DNA of 64,000 nucleotides. It comes from Plantago ovata. Lineage: Eukaryota; Streptophyta; Magnoliopsida; Lamiales; Plantaginaceae. The notes beneath the pieces were generated by a model. The model had not been told where the DNA came from. It searched no databases and saw nothing but the letters and a program-made list of their open reading frames with translations. The DNA lies in contig CM051457.1 of NCBI GenBank assembly GCA_028274465.1, forward strand, positions 73,320,496-73,384,495. The letters are read 5' to 3'. The position numbers were made by a program, and so were the translations under genes. How positions within the stretch are numbered: the first letter of the stretch is position 1; the number at the start of each line of letters is the position of its first letter. This document shows, piece by piece, positions 34,657 through 45,527 of this stretch.

Positions 34657-36963
34657 TCATGCGGGATCAATTTCGCATCGGGTACTAGACTTCCCCGTCC
34701 AAGTGCTCTTCAAAGCACCAAGTCCCTGCACATCTTGACGAACATAAAGAGGACCAAAGAATCCTACAAGTTCGTTAGTATCAACATAAGCACATGAATT
34801 AATTATGGCTCGCAACGTATGTTGCTTGCCATTTACCTCGAAGCTACATGTACGACGATACATGTCTATCACCATATGTACTTTGTTGATGAAGGCTCTA
34901 CCCAAAAGAACCACATCCTTGAGCTTTGCGGAGGATGTAGGCATGACGATGAATTTCGCCTTGACCTCTACACCGGCGACTCTTACCACTAGATTCTCGA
35001 TCACACCCAATGGCTTCTTCATAGACCCGTCCGCCAATTGCACCATGCACTTCATTGGTCTTAAGCCAGACAAACCCGACTCTTCGTACACGTTCAAAGG
35101 TATGACATTCACACCCGCTCCCGTGTCTAGAGTTGCCACTATTCCATCCTTCTTACCCAAGTCGATTTCCACATCAAAGCTCTCTTGGATAGGCACTTCC
35201 ACCATATCCACCAACTCATCCTCAGACGATGAGTTTTCATTCACTTCTTCCACTATCGCATCAGATTGTGCGACCACTTTCTCTTCCACAACTACCTTAG
35301 GAGTCTCAAGCTCCTCACACACCTTGCAAGTTTCAGTTATCTTGCAACTTAGAACCTCAACTAGTGCATTGTCTCTCACAACCGTGATCTCCACGGGCAA
35401 ACCAATCACCACGGTTATGGCCATAGCCTTCTCCGTGTTTCCGGGAAACTTCCCTTGCTCTCTAATAGCCCCCCTATCTATCAGCTCTTGCAACTTCTTA
35501 TGGAGGTTGCTACTACTAGCCTCAAGCTTCTCAAACCGCTGATTATTAGTAGCTTCATTACGATAGTAATGCTCCATAAACTTATTTGTTTTCAACACAA
35601 GATCGTTGAGAGAAGAGACAAGAGGTGAAGGAAGCACCCCTCCACCTTGTGGTCCCGAACTAGCAACCTGAGGCGGAGGTGTAGGACTAGAAGGCGGTGC
35701 TCCTTCATACCAATTGTTCCCATAGCTGAGACGACTTCTATCTTGATTAGGCCCATAGGCATTTTGATCTGGATTGTGGACATAACCACGGTTGCCTTGA
35801 TTCTGGTACCCACCTCGGGGCCCACGGTTTTGTGGCCTCACATTGCCATATCCTTGCCCGTAGTTCACATCTCCAACTACTTGCTCTCCCTCAGCAGCAT
35901 ACACTTCTTGACGGACATCGTTCGTGATATATTGCTCTCTAGCAAATTCAGACCGGCATAAATAGGCCGGGTGCCCATAGTTCTTGCACACACCACAAAC
36001 TTCCGTAGAAGGAGAAGGAACGCTTTGCCTCAAAGCTTGCTTCACTTCATGGGAGAACCCATCGAAGGCATTTTGTTCTACCAATACCTTGGCCTCACCT
36101 CTTTTCTCCTTTTGGAGCACACGAGCCCTCACATTCCGGTTTTGGGAATTCCGGTACATCATGTCCAGCTTCACTTGGGCTTGAGAAGGAAGCAAATCCC
36201 CCATACTACCTCCACAAATACTATCCACTTGAGATTGAATCTCAGGATGTAAACCATTGTAAAAGAATTGGAGAACCTGACCTTTGTCATACCCGTTATG
36301 TGGGCATCGATGATGCAACCCCATGAATCGATCATAGGCCTCGTGGAAAGGCTCATCATACCTCTGCTCGAAGGAGCTAATTTGGCTCTTCATAGCCATT
36401 GTCTTGGAAGCGGGGTAGTAACGCTCCATGAACTTATCAAAACAAAGGTCCCATGTTGTCAAAGACCCGACCTCCAAAGTATTAAGCCAAACCTTTGCAC
36501 GATCACCTAGCCCCATAGAAAAGACCTTCATGCGGAGATCGTCATCCGTAACACTAGCTACTGGTCGCCCAAAATGGAGAACAAAATTCTCGAGCTCATT
36601 CAAGTACCAAATCACGTCCTCATTAGCCATCCCATAGAATTTGGGAAGTTTTTGGAACATGTGATTCTTGATCTCCAAGTTCCTGGTGGCATCATTGAGG
36701 ACAATTGCTGGTCCTCTAGCCCCAACCGTAGGCTTAGTAAGTGTACGTATAGGCCTCTCCGCCATTTCACCTTCCAAGTAAACAGATTCAAGAATTGGCT
36801 CCAAAAGATAAGAAGAAGACTCTTCCCGAATACCAGAAGTGGAAGCTCTAGATGCTACTCCTTCAAACTCGAGATTCAAATTCCTCCTTCTCCTTTGAAA
36901 CAAACGATCGATCTCGTCTACAAAAGGTTCAGTAATAGGTCCACCCGTTCGGGTTCTAGGCAT
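34657..36963 (-). CDS. gag-protease polyprotein of element 2 (intact)
   Basis: The chosen start is the ATG at 36963 (MPRTRTGG), which matches the start in element 1. The upstream in-frame codons have no family match. The 768-residue product has a capsid region (MANEDVIWYLNELENFVLHF, WLNTLEVGSLTTWDLCFDKF), a CCHC knuckle (CGVCKNYGHPAYLC) and a Gly/Asn/Gln-rich stretch. A retropepsin domain with ATLDTGAGVNVIPL near the C-terminus follows. The frame has no stop or shift. It would build the particle and process itself. An intact gag-protease without pol suggests it is kept for trans-mobilisation or is simply young. Confidence 0.88.
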   Translation of the reverse strand: MPRTRTGGPITEPFVDEIDRLFQRRRRNLNLEFEGVASRASTSGIREESSSYLLEPILESVYLEGEMAERPIRTLTKPTVGARGPAIVLNDATRNLEIKNHMFQKLPKFYGMANEDVIWYLNELENFVLHFGRPVASVTDDDLRMKVFSMGLGDRAKVWLNTLEVGSLTTWDLCFDKFMERYYPASKTMAMKSQISSFEQRYDEPFHEAYDRFMGLHHRCPHNGYDKGQVLQFFYNGLHPEIQSQVDSICGGSMGDLLPSQAQVKLDMMYRNSQNRNVRARVLQKEKRGEAKVLVEQNAFDGFSHEVKQALRQSVPSPSTEVCGVCKNYGHPAYLCRSEFAREQYITNDVRQEVYAAEGEQVVGDVNYGQGYGNVRPQNRGPRGGYQNQGNRGYVHNPDQNAYGPNQDRSRLSYGNNWYEGAPPSSPTPPPQVASSGPQGGGVLPSPLVSSLNDLVLKTNKFMEHYYRNEATNNQRFEKLEASSSNLHKKLQELIDRGAIREQGKFPGNTEKAMAITVVIGLPVEITVVRDNALVEVLSCKITETCKVCEELETPKVVVEEKVVAQSDAIVEEVNENSSSEDELVDMVEVPIQESFDVEIDLGKKDGIVATLDTGAGVNVIPLNVYEESGLSGLRPMKCMVQLADGSMKKPLGVIENLVVRVAGVEVKAKFIVMPTSSAKLKDVVLLGRAFINKVHMVIDMYRRTCSFEVNGKQHTLRAIINSCAYVDTNELVGFFGPLYVRQDVQGLGALKSTWTGKSSTRCEIDPA

Positions 36964-37085
36964 GCACTCACCTGAAATACAAGATAGTGAGTATCTCAAG
37001 CAAAAAGAAACAAAAACAGAAATGAGACAAAGAAGAGATGTTGGCTGAAAAAACCAAAACCAAAACACCAACCAAAGGAGTTAAG

Positions 37086-37103
37086 TCCCCAGCAACGGTG
37101 CCA
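37086..37103 (-). promoter_or_regulatory. Primer-binding site of element 2, tRNA-Asp type
   Basis: Minus-strand tggcaccgttgctgggga lies three bases after the 5' LTR end (37107). It matches the plant tRNA-Asp 3' end with two mismatches. Confidence 0.85.
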
Positions 37104-37106
37104 AAT

Positions 37107-37670
37107 TGATAATGTCGTTTTTCACCAATTAAATTTGTTTAAAAGCCTAAGAACACTTATCACTACACAAACTAGAGTGCAATGGCAAGTTGTCCCCGAG
37201 TGTCGTTCTCTCGGGACCTAACGTGTCTTTGCTTGAGGTTTTTGCTAGTAGTTTCAGTCAACGAGTTCAAATGTTTATAGAATCGTTTTTCTTTAAACGA
37301 AGCAACGAGAAATCAGATTGTTGTAATCAAGTTTGGAAAACGGTTGGTGGTAGAAATCGAATACACATGCATGGGTTACGAATATGCTCACAAGTTCAGT
37401 GCGTAAAACCTTCGATCAAGTCTGCTAAGCAACTCGTCTAGGTAACTTTCAAAACACACATCATAAAAGACCACTATCAATACTTTAGAGGTGCTTGTCA
37501 CTAACACCATTTATCTAGCATGCTGCAAATCTCTAACATACAATCCTATAGCTTTCATTGACCAAGAGTTTGTCACTATACTCAATTCGAATATATTTTA
37601 TAGGCAACTAAGAATCATATGAAGGAATTTGCAGCAAGATTGAATCACAATCTCATGTAAGCATAAACAT
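37107..37670 (-). repeat. 5' LTR of element 2, truncated
   Basis: It is nearly the same as the matching end of the 3' LTR (from 27948), but stops after about 564 bp. At 37663-37670 the sequence ATAAACAT is shared with copia A (25805-25812). Copia A sequence then follows, not host flank. The missing part of the LTR was lost at this junction. Confidence 0.88.
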
Positions 37671-37705
37671 TATCAAGTTCTAAACATTGTCCCGAAGGTA
37701 AATCT
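37671..37705 (-). repeat. Duplicated fragment of copia A pol
   Basis: It repeats 25813-25847, including the AATCT target site, directly before a second copy of the copia B 5' LTR. It shows that the flank and LTR were duplicated together, not inserted twice. Confidence 0.88.
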
Positions 37706-39813
37706 TGATAGTATATATGTCCTAGAGACAGTCCTTACTAAGGGCATGGTGCCCTTATAGAGGGCATATATGTACTATTACACAGGTCAACGTAATATAA
37801 TATATGTTTGTTGCATTTTACTATTGAGTATCGCTTTCATATTTATATTACACCGGGCATGCAGCATGTCATATCTCTATTACTGTCTGTATTGATATTA
37901 AACATGTCCCCTCGAATAGATGACCGATCACACAGATAGTGGGAGCTATGTGAGTTATCATCTATCCCAAACTCTCCCTAGTCGAGGTTCATCTCGGATG
38001 TAGGGGTCTGAATGAACCAGACAAGACTAGTATGCGTGGAGGTTATACTTGTTGGAGCAAGTGTGAGCCAATCCCACGGCCACGGAACGGATTGTTGGAC
38101 AATCGAGAAACGTTCCCATAACTGCGCATAGTTGTTCGAAGAAGCTTTATCGAACAATGGAAGTACCCACCGGACACTCCGATCGATGTATACTCTACAC
38201 CGAATTGTCTATGGGAACCGGTGAGTTGTCGAAGTGACGCCAGTCGTCCTTTGGACTTACAGGACTTTATCATCACATTTGTTGCCCCATGTCCTTGGTG
38301 GACCCGTCGATGTCAGCTCTGAATAAGCAGTTGACCTAAGACACGATCCAGGATTATAGATACATACAAATGGGGATGATAAGTGGTTCTATGAAGGATT
38401 CATCTCTCAAGTGTAGCACAGGAGAGCACTGCTCATAGTCGTTCATAGTTGTGATGGTAAAACCGCTAGCCAGCGTATCAATATTATTATGATGGTCATA
38501 ATAGATATTGGATTCACCATGCAACTCACTGAAGACGCCCGTGGATGTATTATTGGGATAGACACTTCATCGATCCTAGATACATTCGAGCAAGTCAGAT
38601 GAAGGGACGTTACCATCGCCGCGTTGAGCGCAACAGACTTCGCAACGAAAGGGTTAGCTTTGAGAAACCTCTCAAACGTCCTCATGTATTAATATTGCAA
38701 ATGGAACCGTCTAGGAATTCCATGTTTCCTAGTCTAGGACTTGCTTAATACGATGAGGCCCTATGGGTCACACTATGTGGTGATTCAGCCTATCAGAATA
38801 TCCTTGAAGATGGAATCGCAATTAATTTGGAATTAATTGTGATTGATGGATTATAATTGATTTGGAATTAATTATAATATATAGTGGCTCAATTAATGAT
38901 TTGGAATTATTAATTGAATTGGCTAATTAATTGTATTTTATGTAAATACAATTAAAGATTATATTTTGGAAATATAATAGAGGTTTGATTTGAAAGGATA
39001 TGTTAATTTAGAATTAACATATGCACATGGGCAAAATCTACTTGGTGTTTGAATTGCCTTAGAACTATAAGTGGGTCCAAAATCGGGACCCACCTAACAC
39101 CCTCAGGACACGCGCGCGCGCGAGATGGAGTAGGGGAAGGAGTTCGACTCCTTCATCTATTAGCAGTCTACGGGATAAGTTAGATTTTCCTGATTGAGTT
39201 TTAATTTGATTGGGAATGAATCTAGACTTCAAATTTGGTTTCCTAGTGCGATAAGAATTAGATTCTTATTCCTTTATGAAGTCTAATTGCTTATGCTTTA
39301 GGCTTCTATTGACTACTATATATAGTAGACTATTAGAGAGCTTTTGACATAAATTTTCACACAGTTGAAGAATCAAATTCTTAGAGAATTATTCTACCCA
39401 GTTTTCTTAGAGAAAATAAAATGCTCTCCCTTACCTCTCCACCTAAGCCACGCGCGCGCCACCTGCCGGAGGAATCGCCGTCCCATCTTCTTGGTCACAC
39501 AAAGAATATCCTAGCATTCTTTCCGATAGGCTGTTCATCCGTGGATACAAAGGTTGAGGTTCTAGGAGCTGGAAACTAACTTTTATTGTCTTGCAGATAA
39601 TCAAAGTATTGCAGATATCTTCGACCTCGACGAAGGAGAAGATACACCGGATTATTACAAAGACTTGGAAGCTGCTTTGGAAGTAAGGTTAGTCTTCTAA
39701 TTGACGTGTTTAAATATATACGGCATATACATAATCAATTAACCTGTATGTTAAGAAAATTTTTGAAATTCCGCTGGGTACCCTAGGGGTAACTCTGACC
39801 ATATTTTCTTACG
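37706..39813 (+). repeat. 5' LTR of copia B, complete copy
   Basis: TGATAG to TTCTTACG (the last base A changed to G), 2108 bp, followed by the primer site. It carries eleven consecutive hairpins at 38815-39382 and an alternating CG tract near 39111-39121. Confidence 0.9.
38815..39382 (+). repeat. Train of eleven perfect or near-perfect hairpins in the copia LTR
   Basis: Arms: 38815-38827/38831-38843 (13 bp, one G-T); 38850-38858/38870-38878; 38889-38897/38909-38917; 38927-38938/38944-38955; 38958-38966/38970-38978; 38998-38208-type 11-bp arms at 38998-39008/39012-39022; a GTGGGTCC stem near 39070-39093; 39136-39143/39147-39154; 39251-39258/39262-39269; 39313-39320/39321-39328; 39368-39373/39377-39382. 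Most loops are three bases (tgg, tag, tcg, caa). The train is present in all five LTR copies. Confidence 0.85.
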
Positions 39814-39814
39814 G

Positions 39815-39827
39815 TGGTATTAGAGTG
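39815..39827 (+). promoter_or_regulatory. Primer-binding site of copia B, decayed iMet type
   Basis: tggtattagagtg, two bases after the LTR, differs from the iMet site of copia A (tggtatcagagcc) at three bases. Confidence 0.75.
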
Positions 39828-41397
39828 AGGTTAATTGATTACGTATATACGTATATATATTGTATGATTTTGTAGATATGTGGATGCAATTGATTCTATG
39901 ATTAATTCGATTTTCAAAGGTTTTGTTTTTATATAAATTTAGAATTTATATTTTTTCAAAAAAAAAAAAAAAATTTTAAAAATATATATATTGACCGCGC
40001 CGCCTGCGTGATGCAAACGACGGGCGTCGGCGCCCGGGCGCCTAAGGCCGCAGGCGCACGGCGCCCCGGGTGCCTGCGGGCACCCGCGCCTGTGGCAACA
40101 GGCGCGCCTGCGTGCCGCAGGCGCCCTGGGTACCTGCGGGGACCCGCGCCTGTGGAAACAGGCGCACGTCGCCTGGGGCGCCGGGCGCCTACGTGCGTGC
40201 CGCAGGCGCGGTAGGGGACGGATTAATATATATATATATATTTTTCGGGTTGAACCCAAAATTGAATTTTTGAAAATTTTGAGGATTGAATTTTATAGAG
40301 GGGTTAAATTTAATTAGTATAAAGTTAAAGGGCTTATTTGTAATTTATCAATTTATTGTTTATTGCAAATTAATCCTTCTACTTTTGAATTTTAGATTTA
40401 ACACCTCTAAGGTTTCAAAAAATTACAATTAAGTCCTTCGGGTTTTCGAAAATTGCTACTTGGTCAATAGAATTTTCGATTTTTCAATCTAGTCCAAATT
40501 TTCAATTATTTCATAGAGATTATAAGTATGGGATTATAATTTTCATAATGAAATTATGAAGTCATTTGTCATCCACATAGGCTACTACTTGTTTCGTATG
40601 CTCTATATGCTATTGTTTGACATTGCATGTTTAAATACCATGTATTTTACATTTCGTTCGACCGCTATGCATGCGAGGGTAGGCGGCGCCCTCTTATATG
40701 TCGGACCGCATATGTATGAATGGGTAGGCGGCGCCCATTATGTGCTTGACCGCGTTTAGAACTAGAATGGATAGGCGGCATCCATTACGTGTAGACCGTT
40801 CATGCATGATGGGTAGGCGGCGCCCTTATTTGTTTGTAGATGACTGATAACAACCCTCAAGCGACAAGCCCCAACCAATATAAGTACAGAAATATATATA
40901 TATGTATGTATTTCTGAGATGCTTTCCATAGGGTGCTTTAATTCTGAACTTTCATTGCGTTTTCTTGTATTGGCGACCTCGTCTTACAGACTCGCAGTAA
41001 TCGTCGGATTAGAGTAAGCCTATGGTTATGACTTACTGCATATTGTATCTAGCGACCTCGATAGGTACAATATGTAGGGCATCGGGTTAAATTAGATTTA
41101 ACAACCAAGAGTTGCGTGACGCAATTGGATAGTCTTACTAGTCCTACCGGTCATATTATGCTATGCGACCAGCCCCCGTTGGAGTATGGCATAGTATGGA
41201 TTTGGGTCTTGGCCACTACGGTAACTTGTTGGACATTACCCGTATGTTTGTTGTGGGGGCAAGCATATGTGAAAATAGTGGGAGCTAAACAGCTAAAGGA
41301 CCTTATTGTTTAGTTATGTTGACTGTGTATTTAGAAATAATATTTCAATAGTTGATTTATTATTTTCGTTCTATATTATTTCTCCTGGAAAACCGAA
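39828..41397 (+). other. Leader of copia B with GC-rich hairpin block and stem-covarying repeats
   Basis: No supported coding frame in 1.6 kb. A very GC-rich block (40000-40218), flanked by poly-A and TA runs, is made of short hairpins such as GCGCCTGT-ggca-ACAGGCGC and GCCTGCG-tgc-CGCAGGC. Further on, four units of about 46 bp carry TAGGCGGCG loops (40675-40825). Copia A has the same layout at 48711-50239, with a GC block of a different sequence. Confidence 0.7.
40675..40825 (+). repeat. Tandem units with constant loop TAGGCGGC(G/A) and changing stems
   Basis: Stems: GAGGG/CCCTC (40675-40693), AATGGG/CCCATT (40719-40739), AATGGA/TCCATT (40766-40786), GGG/CCC (40811-40825). Both arms change together between units. 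Copia A keeps the same set at 49281-49432. Confidence 0.8.
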
Positions 41398-44300
41398 ATG
41401 GCGAGAATCTCGCTCCTTGCTGTCTTAGAGAAGCAAATTTTGACCGGACCAAACTTCCTAGATTGGATCAGGAATATATGTTTGGTGCTGAGGTACGAAA
41501 GGATTGAGTACGTCTTGGACGAGGCTAATCCCGTGTGTCCCGAGAATCAGACTGCCGATCAAGTTGCTGATTTGGAATCAAGCCAACAAGGCAAAGTCTA
41601 ATAAGCATCATAAGGATGCTAGATCCGCGCAGTGTATTATGCTGGCGGCAATGAGCAATGAGCTGCAGAGGCAACATGAAAGCATGTTGCCGTATGAGAT
41701 GCTGAAGCATCTTGAGTCGGTCTTTAAGACGACAGCTAGAAGGGTTGAATTTGATTTGATCAAAGAGATACACAGATGCAAGCTCAATGAAGGAGGGAAC
41801 ATGTCTGAACATGTTCTCAAGATGAGAATAAGATCATGGTGATCTTTGTCCTTCAATCATTGCCGAGTTCGTATTCGCAGTTCATCGTTAACCACCATGA
41901 ATGCGAAGGACGAACTCCATAATCAGTGCCCGAACTCCATAATCTGCTGAAGACATATGATCAAACTCTTCCTAAGAAGGAAAAGTCGATCATGTCTGTT
42001 TGGCAACCGTCTAACCGAAACCCGAGAAACAAAGGTGCTAAGGGTAAAGGAAAGTCGGGAGCCAAGGCTAACACTTCGAGTGATAAACGGTACACACTGA
42101 TGAATGTCTTTTCTTAAGCAGAAATGGCATTGGAAGATTGATTGCCCTAAACTAAGGGCAGATCAAGCTAAGAAGCCGCTGGCTTCTAGCTTAGGTATGT
42201 TTGTTATTGAAATGAGCATGACTACTTTTGACTCCAATGGTTGGGTATTAGATACAGCTTGTGTCTCGCACATTTGTAAAAATGTGCAGGGGCTAATTGA
42301 ACACAAGCTAGTCAAGCAAGGTGAAATCGACTTGCATGTTGGGAACGACAATCAAGCTGAAGCCAAATGCGTTGGACGTTGCAAGATAGATTTACCTTCA
42401 GGACAATGTTTAGAACTTGATAACGTTTATTTTGTTCCATCCATTGTCATAAATATTATTTCCATTCCATTGTTGGACAATTTGGGTTTTTCCTAATGCT
42501 TGTTATTTTCATTAAAGTGACCAGTATTATGGAAAGGCTCGCTTAGTGAATGGTTTATATATTTTGCAAAGTAGTCTACCTTTATTTCAAATACATAACA
42601 AACAACCATCTTCAAGTAGGAAGAATAATCCATCTTATCTATGGCATTGTTGGCTAGGCCATATCAATGAAACACGGATTTAAAGACTAAGGAAGTTGGA
42701 CTACTTAGAACCATTTGATTTTGAATCATATGGTACATGTGAATCATGTGTTAAGGGTAAGATGACGAACAAACCTTTTGTTGGACAAGGTGTTCGTGCC
42801 ACTCGCTGCTTAGAGCTCATACATACCGATGTATGTGGACCTTTTAAAGTTCATGCGCGTGGGGGTTATCCTTACTTCGTTACTTTTACTGACGATTTCT
42901 CAAGGTATGGATATATTTATCTTATGAAGAATAAATCCGAGATCTTTGGGAAATTCAAGGAGTTTGGGAATGAGGTCGAGAATGAATTGAACCTAAGGAT
43001 AGTCACTCTTCGATCAGATCGAGGAGGTGAATACCTTAGTGAAGAATTTATCGACTACTTGAAGGAAAATTGAATTCAATCGCAATGGACTCCTCCTGGA
43101 ACACCACAGTTAAATGGTGTGTCTGAGAGAAGGAATCGAACCCTGTTAGACATGGTGAGATCAATTATTGGATTCTCGACTGTTCCAAAATATCTATGGA
43201 AATATGCACTACAAACTGCAATCTACATTCGGAACCGTGTACCATCTAAATCAGTGGAGAAAACTCCTTGTGAGTTATGGAAGGGAAAGAAGCCCTCACT
43301 GAGCTATCTTAGACCTTGAGGCTGTCTTGCGATAGTCAAACTGATGCTCACTGATAAGTTAGATACCAAGGGTGTCAAAGTATATTTCATAGCTATCCTC
43401 GTTAGACGAGAGGCTATGAATTCTATCATGCTGAAGATCACTAGGTGATAGTATCTAGAAACGTTAAGTTTTTAGAAGCAGAATACCTCGAAGAAGAGAG
43501 GTTAGATGACATGATAGAACTTGAAGAAATTCAAGACTTTGACACGCGCGAACATGAGTTCTCTAAATCTTCTGATTTGGACTCAAGTTCAGTGGGAGCT
43601 TTCGAAGCAGACAAGGGTAATGATATGACACTTGCTAGGCATGTCATAGTCAGTGGGAGTCCTGTGATTAGATCAACAGTAGAAACCACACCAATAGAAC
43701 CCGTTGTCAATCAAACTATGCAACGAGTTGCAAAGAGCAGCCTCCCGCTAGGGAACAGGGTCGCGGGGCGCGACCAGCTGCATCAGTGCCCACTGATAAT
43801 GTTCGTGTTACACGAAGCCAAAAAAGAAAAGCACCAGAACCAGTCGAGCTCCGTAGGTCGAAGAGGATCCTAAAAGGACCTCAGAAGCAAAGCCTTATGA
43901 TAGAAGACATCAGTGAACTTGATGTCAACTTATCAGATCGGGAAGATCCCGAGACCTACAAAGAGGCAATAATTGATATTGACTCAGACAAATGGCAAGA
44001 GGCCATGGAATTGGAAATGGACTCCATGTACCTGAACCAAGTTTGGAACTTGGTAGACTTGCCCCAAGGGGTTAGACCTATTGGGTGCAAATGGGTCTTT
44101 AAACGAAAGATAGATGCCGATGGCATGGTACAAACGCACAAAGTAGGCTTGTGGCGAAAGGCTACACGCAAAGGTATGGCATCGATTACGATGAAACCTT
44201 TTCACCGGTAGCAAAATTGAAGTCCATTCAAATTCTACTTGCGATAGCTGCCTACTATGATTATGAGATCTGGCAGATGGATGTAAAGACTGCCTTCCTC

Positions 44301-45513
44301 AATGGTAACCTTGAGGAAGAGGTCTATATTGTACAGCTGGAAGGTTTTATTAGTAAAACCAGGCCAACTGCTGTATGCAAATTACAGAGATCCATCTATA
44401 GGCTAAAGCAAGCGTCTAGGAGCTGGAATATCCGCTTTGATGAAGCTGTCAAATCGTTTGACTTCATCAGAAGCAAGGAAGATCCCTGTGTCTACACTAG
44501 GCACAGCGACAAGGGAGTCATTTTCATGATCATCTATGTTGATGACATTTTGATCATGGGAAACAATGTCTCTATACTAGAAGAGATTAAAGTTTGGTTA
44601 TCAAGTACCTTCTCAATGAAGGACTTGGGTGAACATCCTAGGGATCAAGATCTATAGAGATAGATCCAAGAGGATGCTAGGATTGACACAGTCCACCTAC
44701 ATCGACAAAATACTGAAGCCTTATAAGATGGACGACTCAAAGAGAGGCTTTCTCCCAGCTAGGCATGGGATTGTCTTATCAGTTAAGGATGGTCCTAAAA
44801 CTGATGAAGAAAGAAATGCAATGAGTCGTGTGCCCTATGCTTCGGAAGTAGGGTCTATAATGTATGCAATGAATTGCACTAAGCCCGATGTGGCATATGT
44901 GCTTAGTCTCACTTGTCGACACCAACAGAATCCAGGAGTACCTCACTGGACTGCTGTAAAGAACATTCTTAAGTACCTTCGACGGACTAAGGAAATGTTC
45001 TTGGTGTTTGGTGGAGAACCAGAATTAAAGATGTCTGGTTATGTCGACGCTGGATTTGAATCAGATCCTGATGACTTTGAGTCACAGACAGGATACGTAT
45101 TCAAATTGAACGGAGGAGCTATCTGTTGGAAGAGTTCTAAGCAAGCCACGATTGCTGACTCATCCACAGAAGCCGAGTACATTGCTGGATCAGAAGCTTC
45201 GTAAGAAGCTGTCTGGATTTCAGTGTTCTTGAAGGAATTGAGGGTTGTTTCTGCTCCTAGTCCAATAATGATTTATTGGGACAATACGGGCGTCGTCGCT
45301 CAAGCTAAGGAGCCTAGATCTACAAACAAGAACAAACATGTGCTTACAAAATATCACGTTATACGTGAGATTAGTGATAGAGGAGAAGTTAGTATAGAAC
45401 GTGTCTCTACCACGGACAACGTGGCAGATCCTTTCACCAAGGTCTTATCAGTGGAAGTCCACTTAAGACATTATGCTAATCTGGGTATTAGGCATAAACG
45501 TGACTGGCTCTAG
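41398..45513 (+). pseudogene. Copia B gag-pol, decayed
   Basis: Gag starts at 41398 (MARISLLAVLEKQILTG) and breaks after about 60 codons. A zinc knuckle remnant lies near 42110-42150, and the protease region is at 42200-42490. Integrase (42690-43319) keeps [16 protein letters not shown] and GVSERRNR but has stops at 43071, 43318 and 43441, each a single-base change relative to copia A. RT keeps YVDDILIMG (about 44541). Frameshifts near 44150 and 44630 divide it. RNase H runs to 45513. The copy cannot make a full polyprotein, though its LTRs look young. Confidence 0.88.
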
Positions 45514-45527
45514 TCCAAGTGGGAGAT

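Larger units (their letters stand above)
27948..37670 (-). mobile_element. Athila-like LTR retrotransposon, gag-protease and extra ORF (element 2)
   Basis: Minus-strand order: truncated 5' LTR (37670-37107), tRNA-Asp type primer site, intact gag-protease, extra ORF (33603-32608), long non-coding part, polypurine tract, 3' LTR (30614-27948) with a nested solo LTR. Reverse transcriptase, RNase H and integrase are absent, so it is non-autonomous. The left end is a normal insertion into the copia B LTR. The right end is a recombination junction inside its own 5' LTR, at the 8-bp microhomology ATAAACAT (37663-37670). Confidence 0.88.

Noticed and set aside
38443-38748. Conserved 67- and 80-residue ORFs in the copia LTRs (also at 21652, 46266, 46368, 51297)
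   Set aside because: They recur because the LTR is repeated. Differences between copies are mostly amino-acid changing, one copy has a stop, and both strands are open; no sign of coding selection.
40008-40273. ORFs in the GC-rich block of the copia leader
   Set aside because: Stop codons are rare in very GC-rich DNA; the block differs in sequence between the two copia elements while hairpin form is kept.
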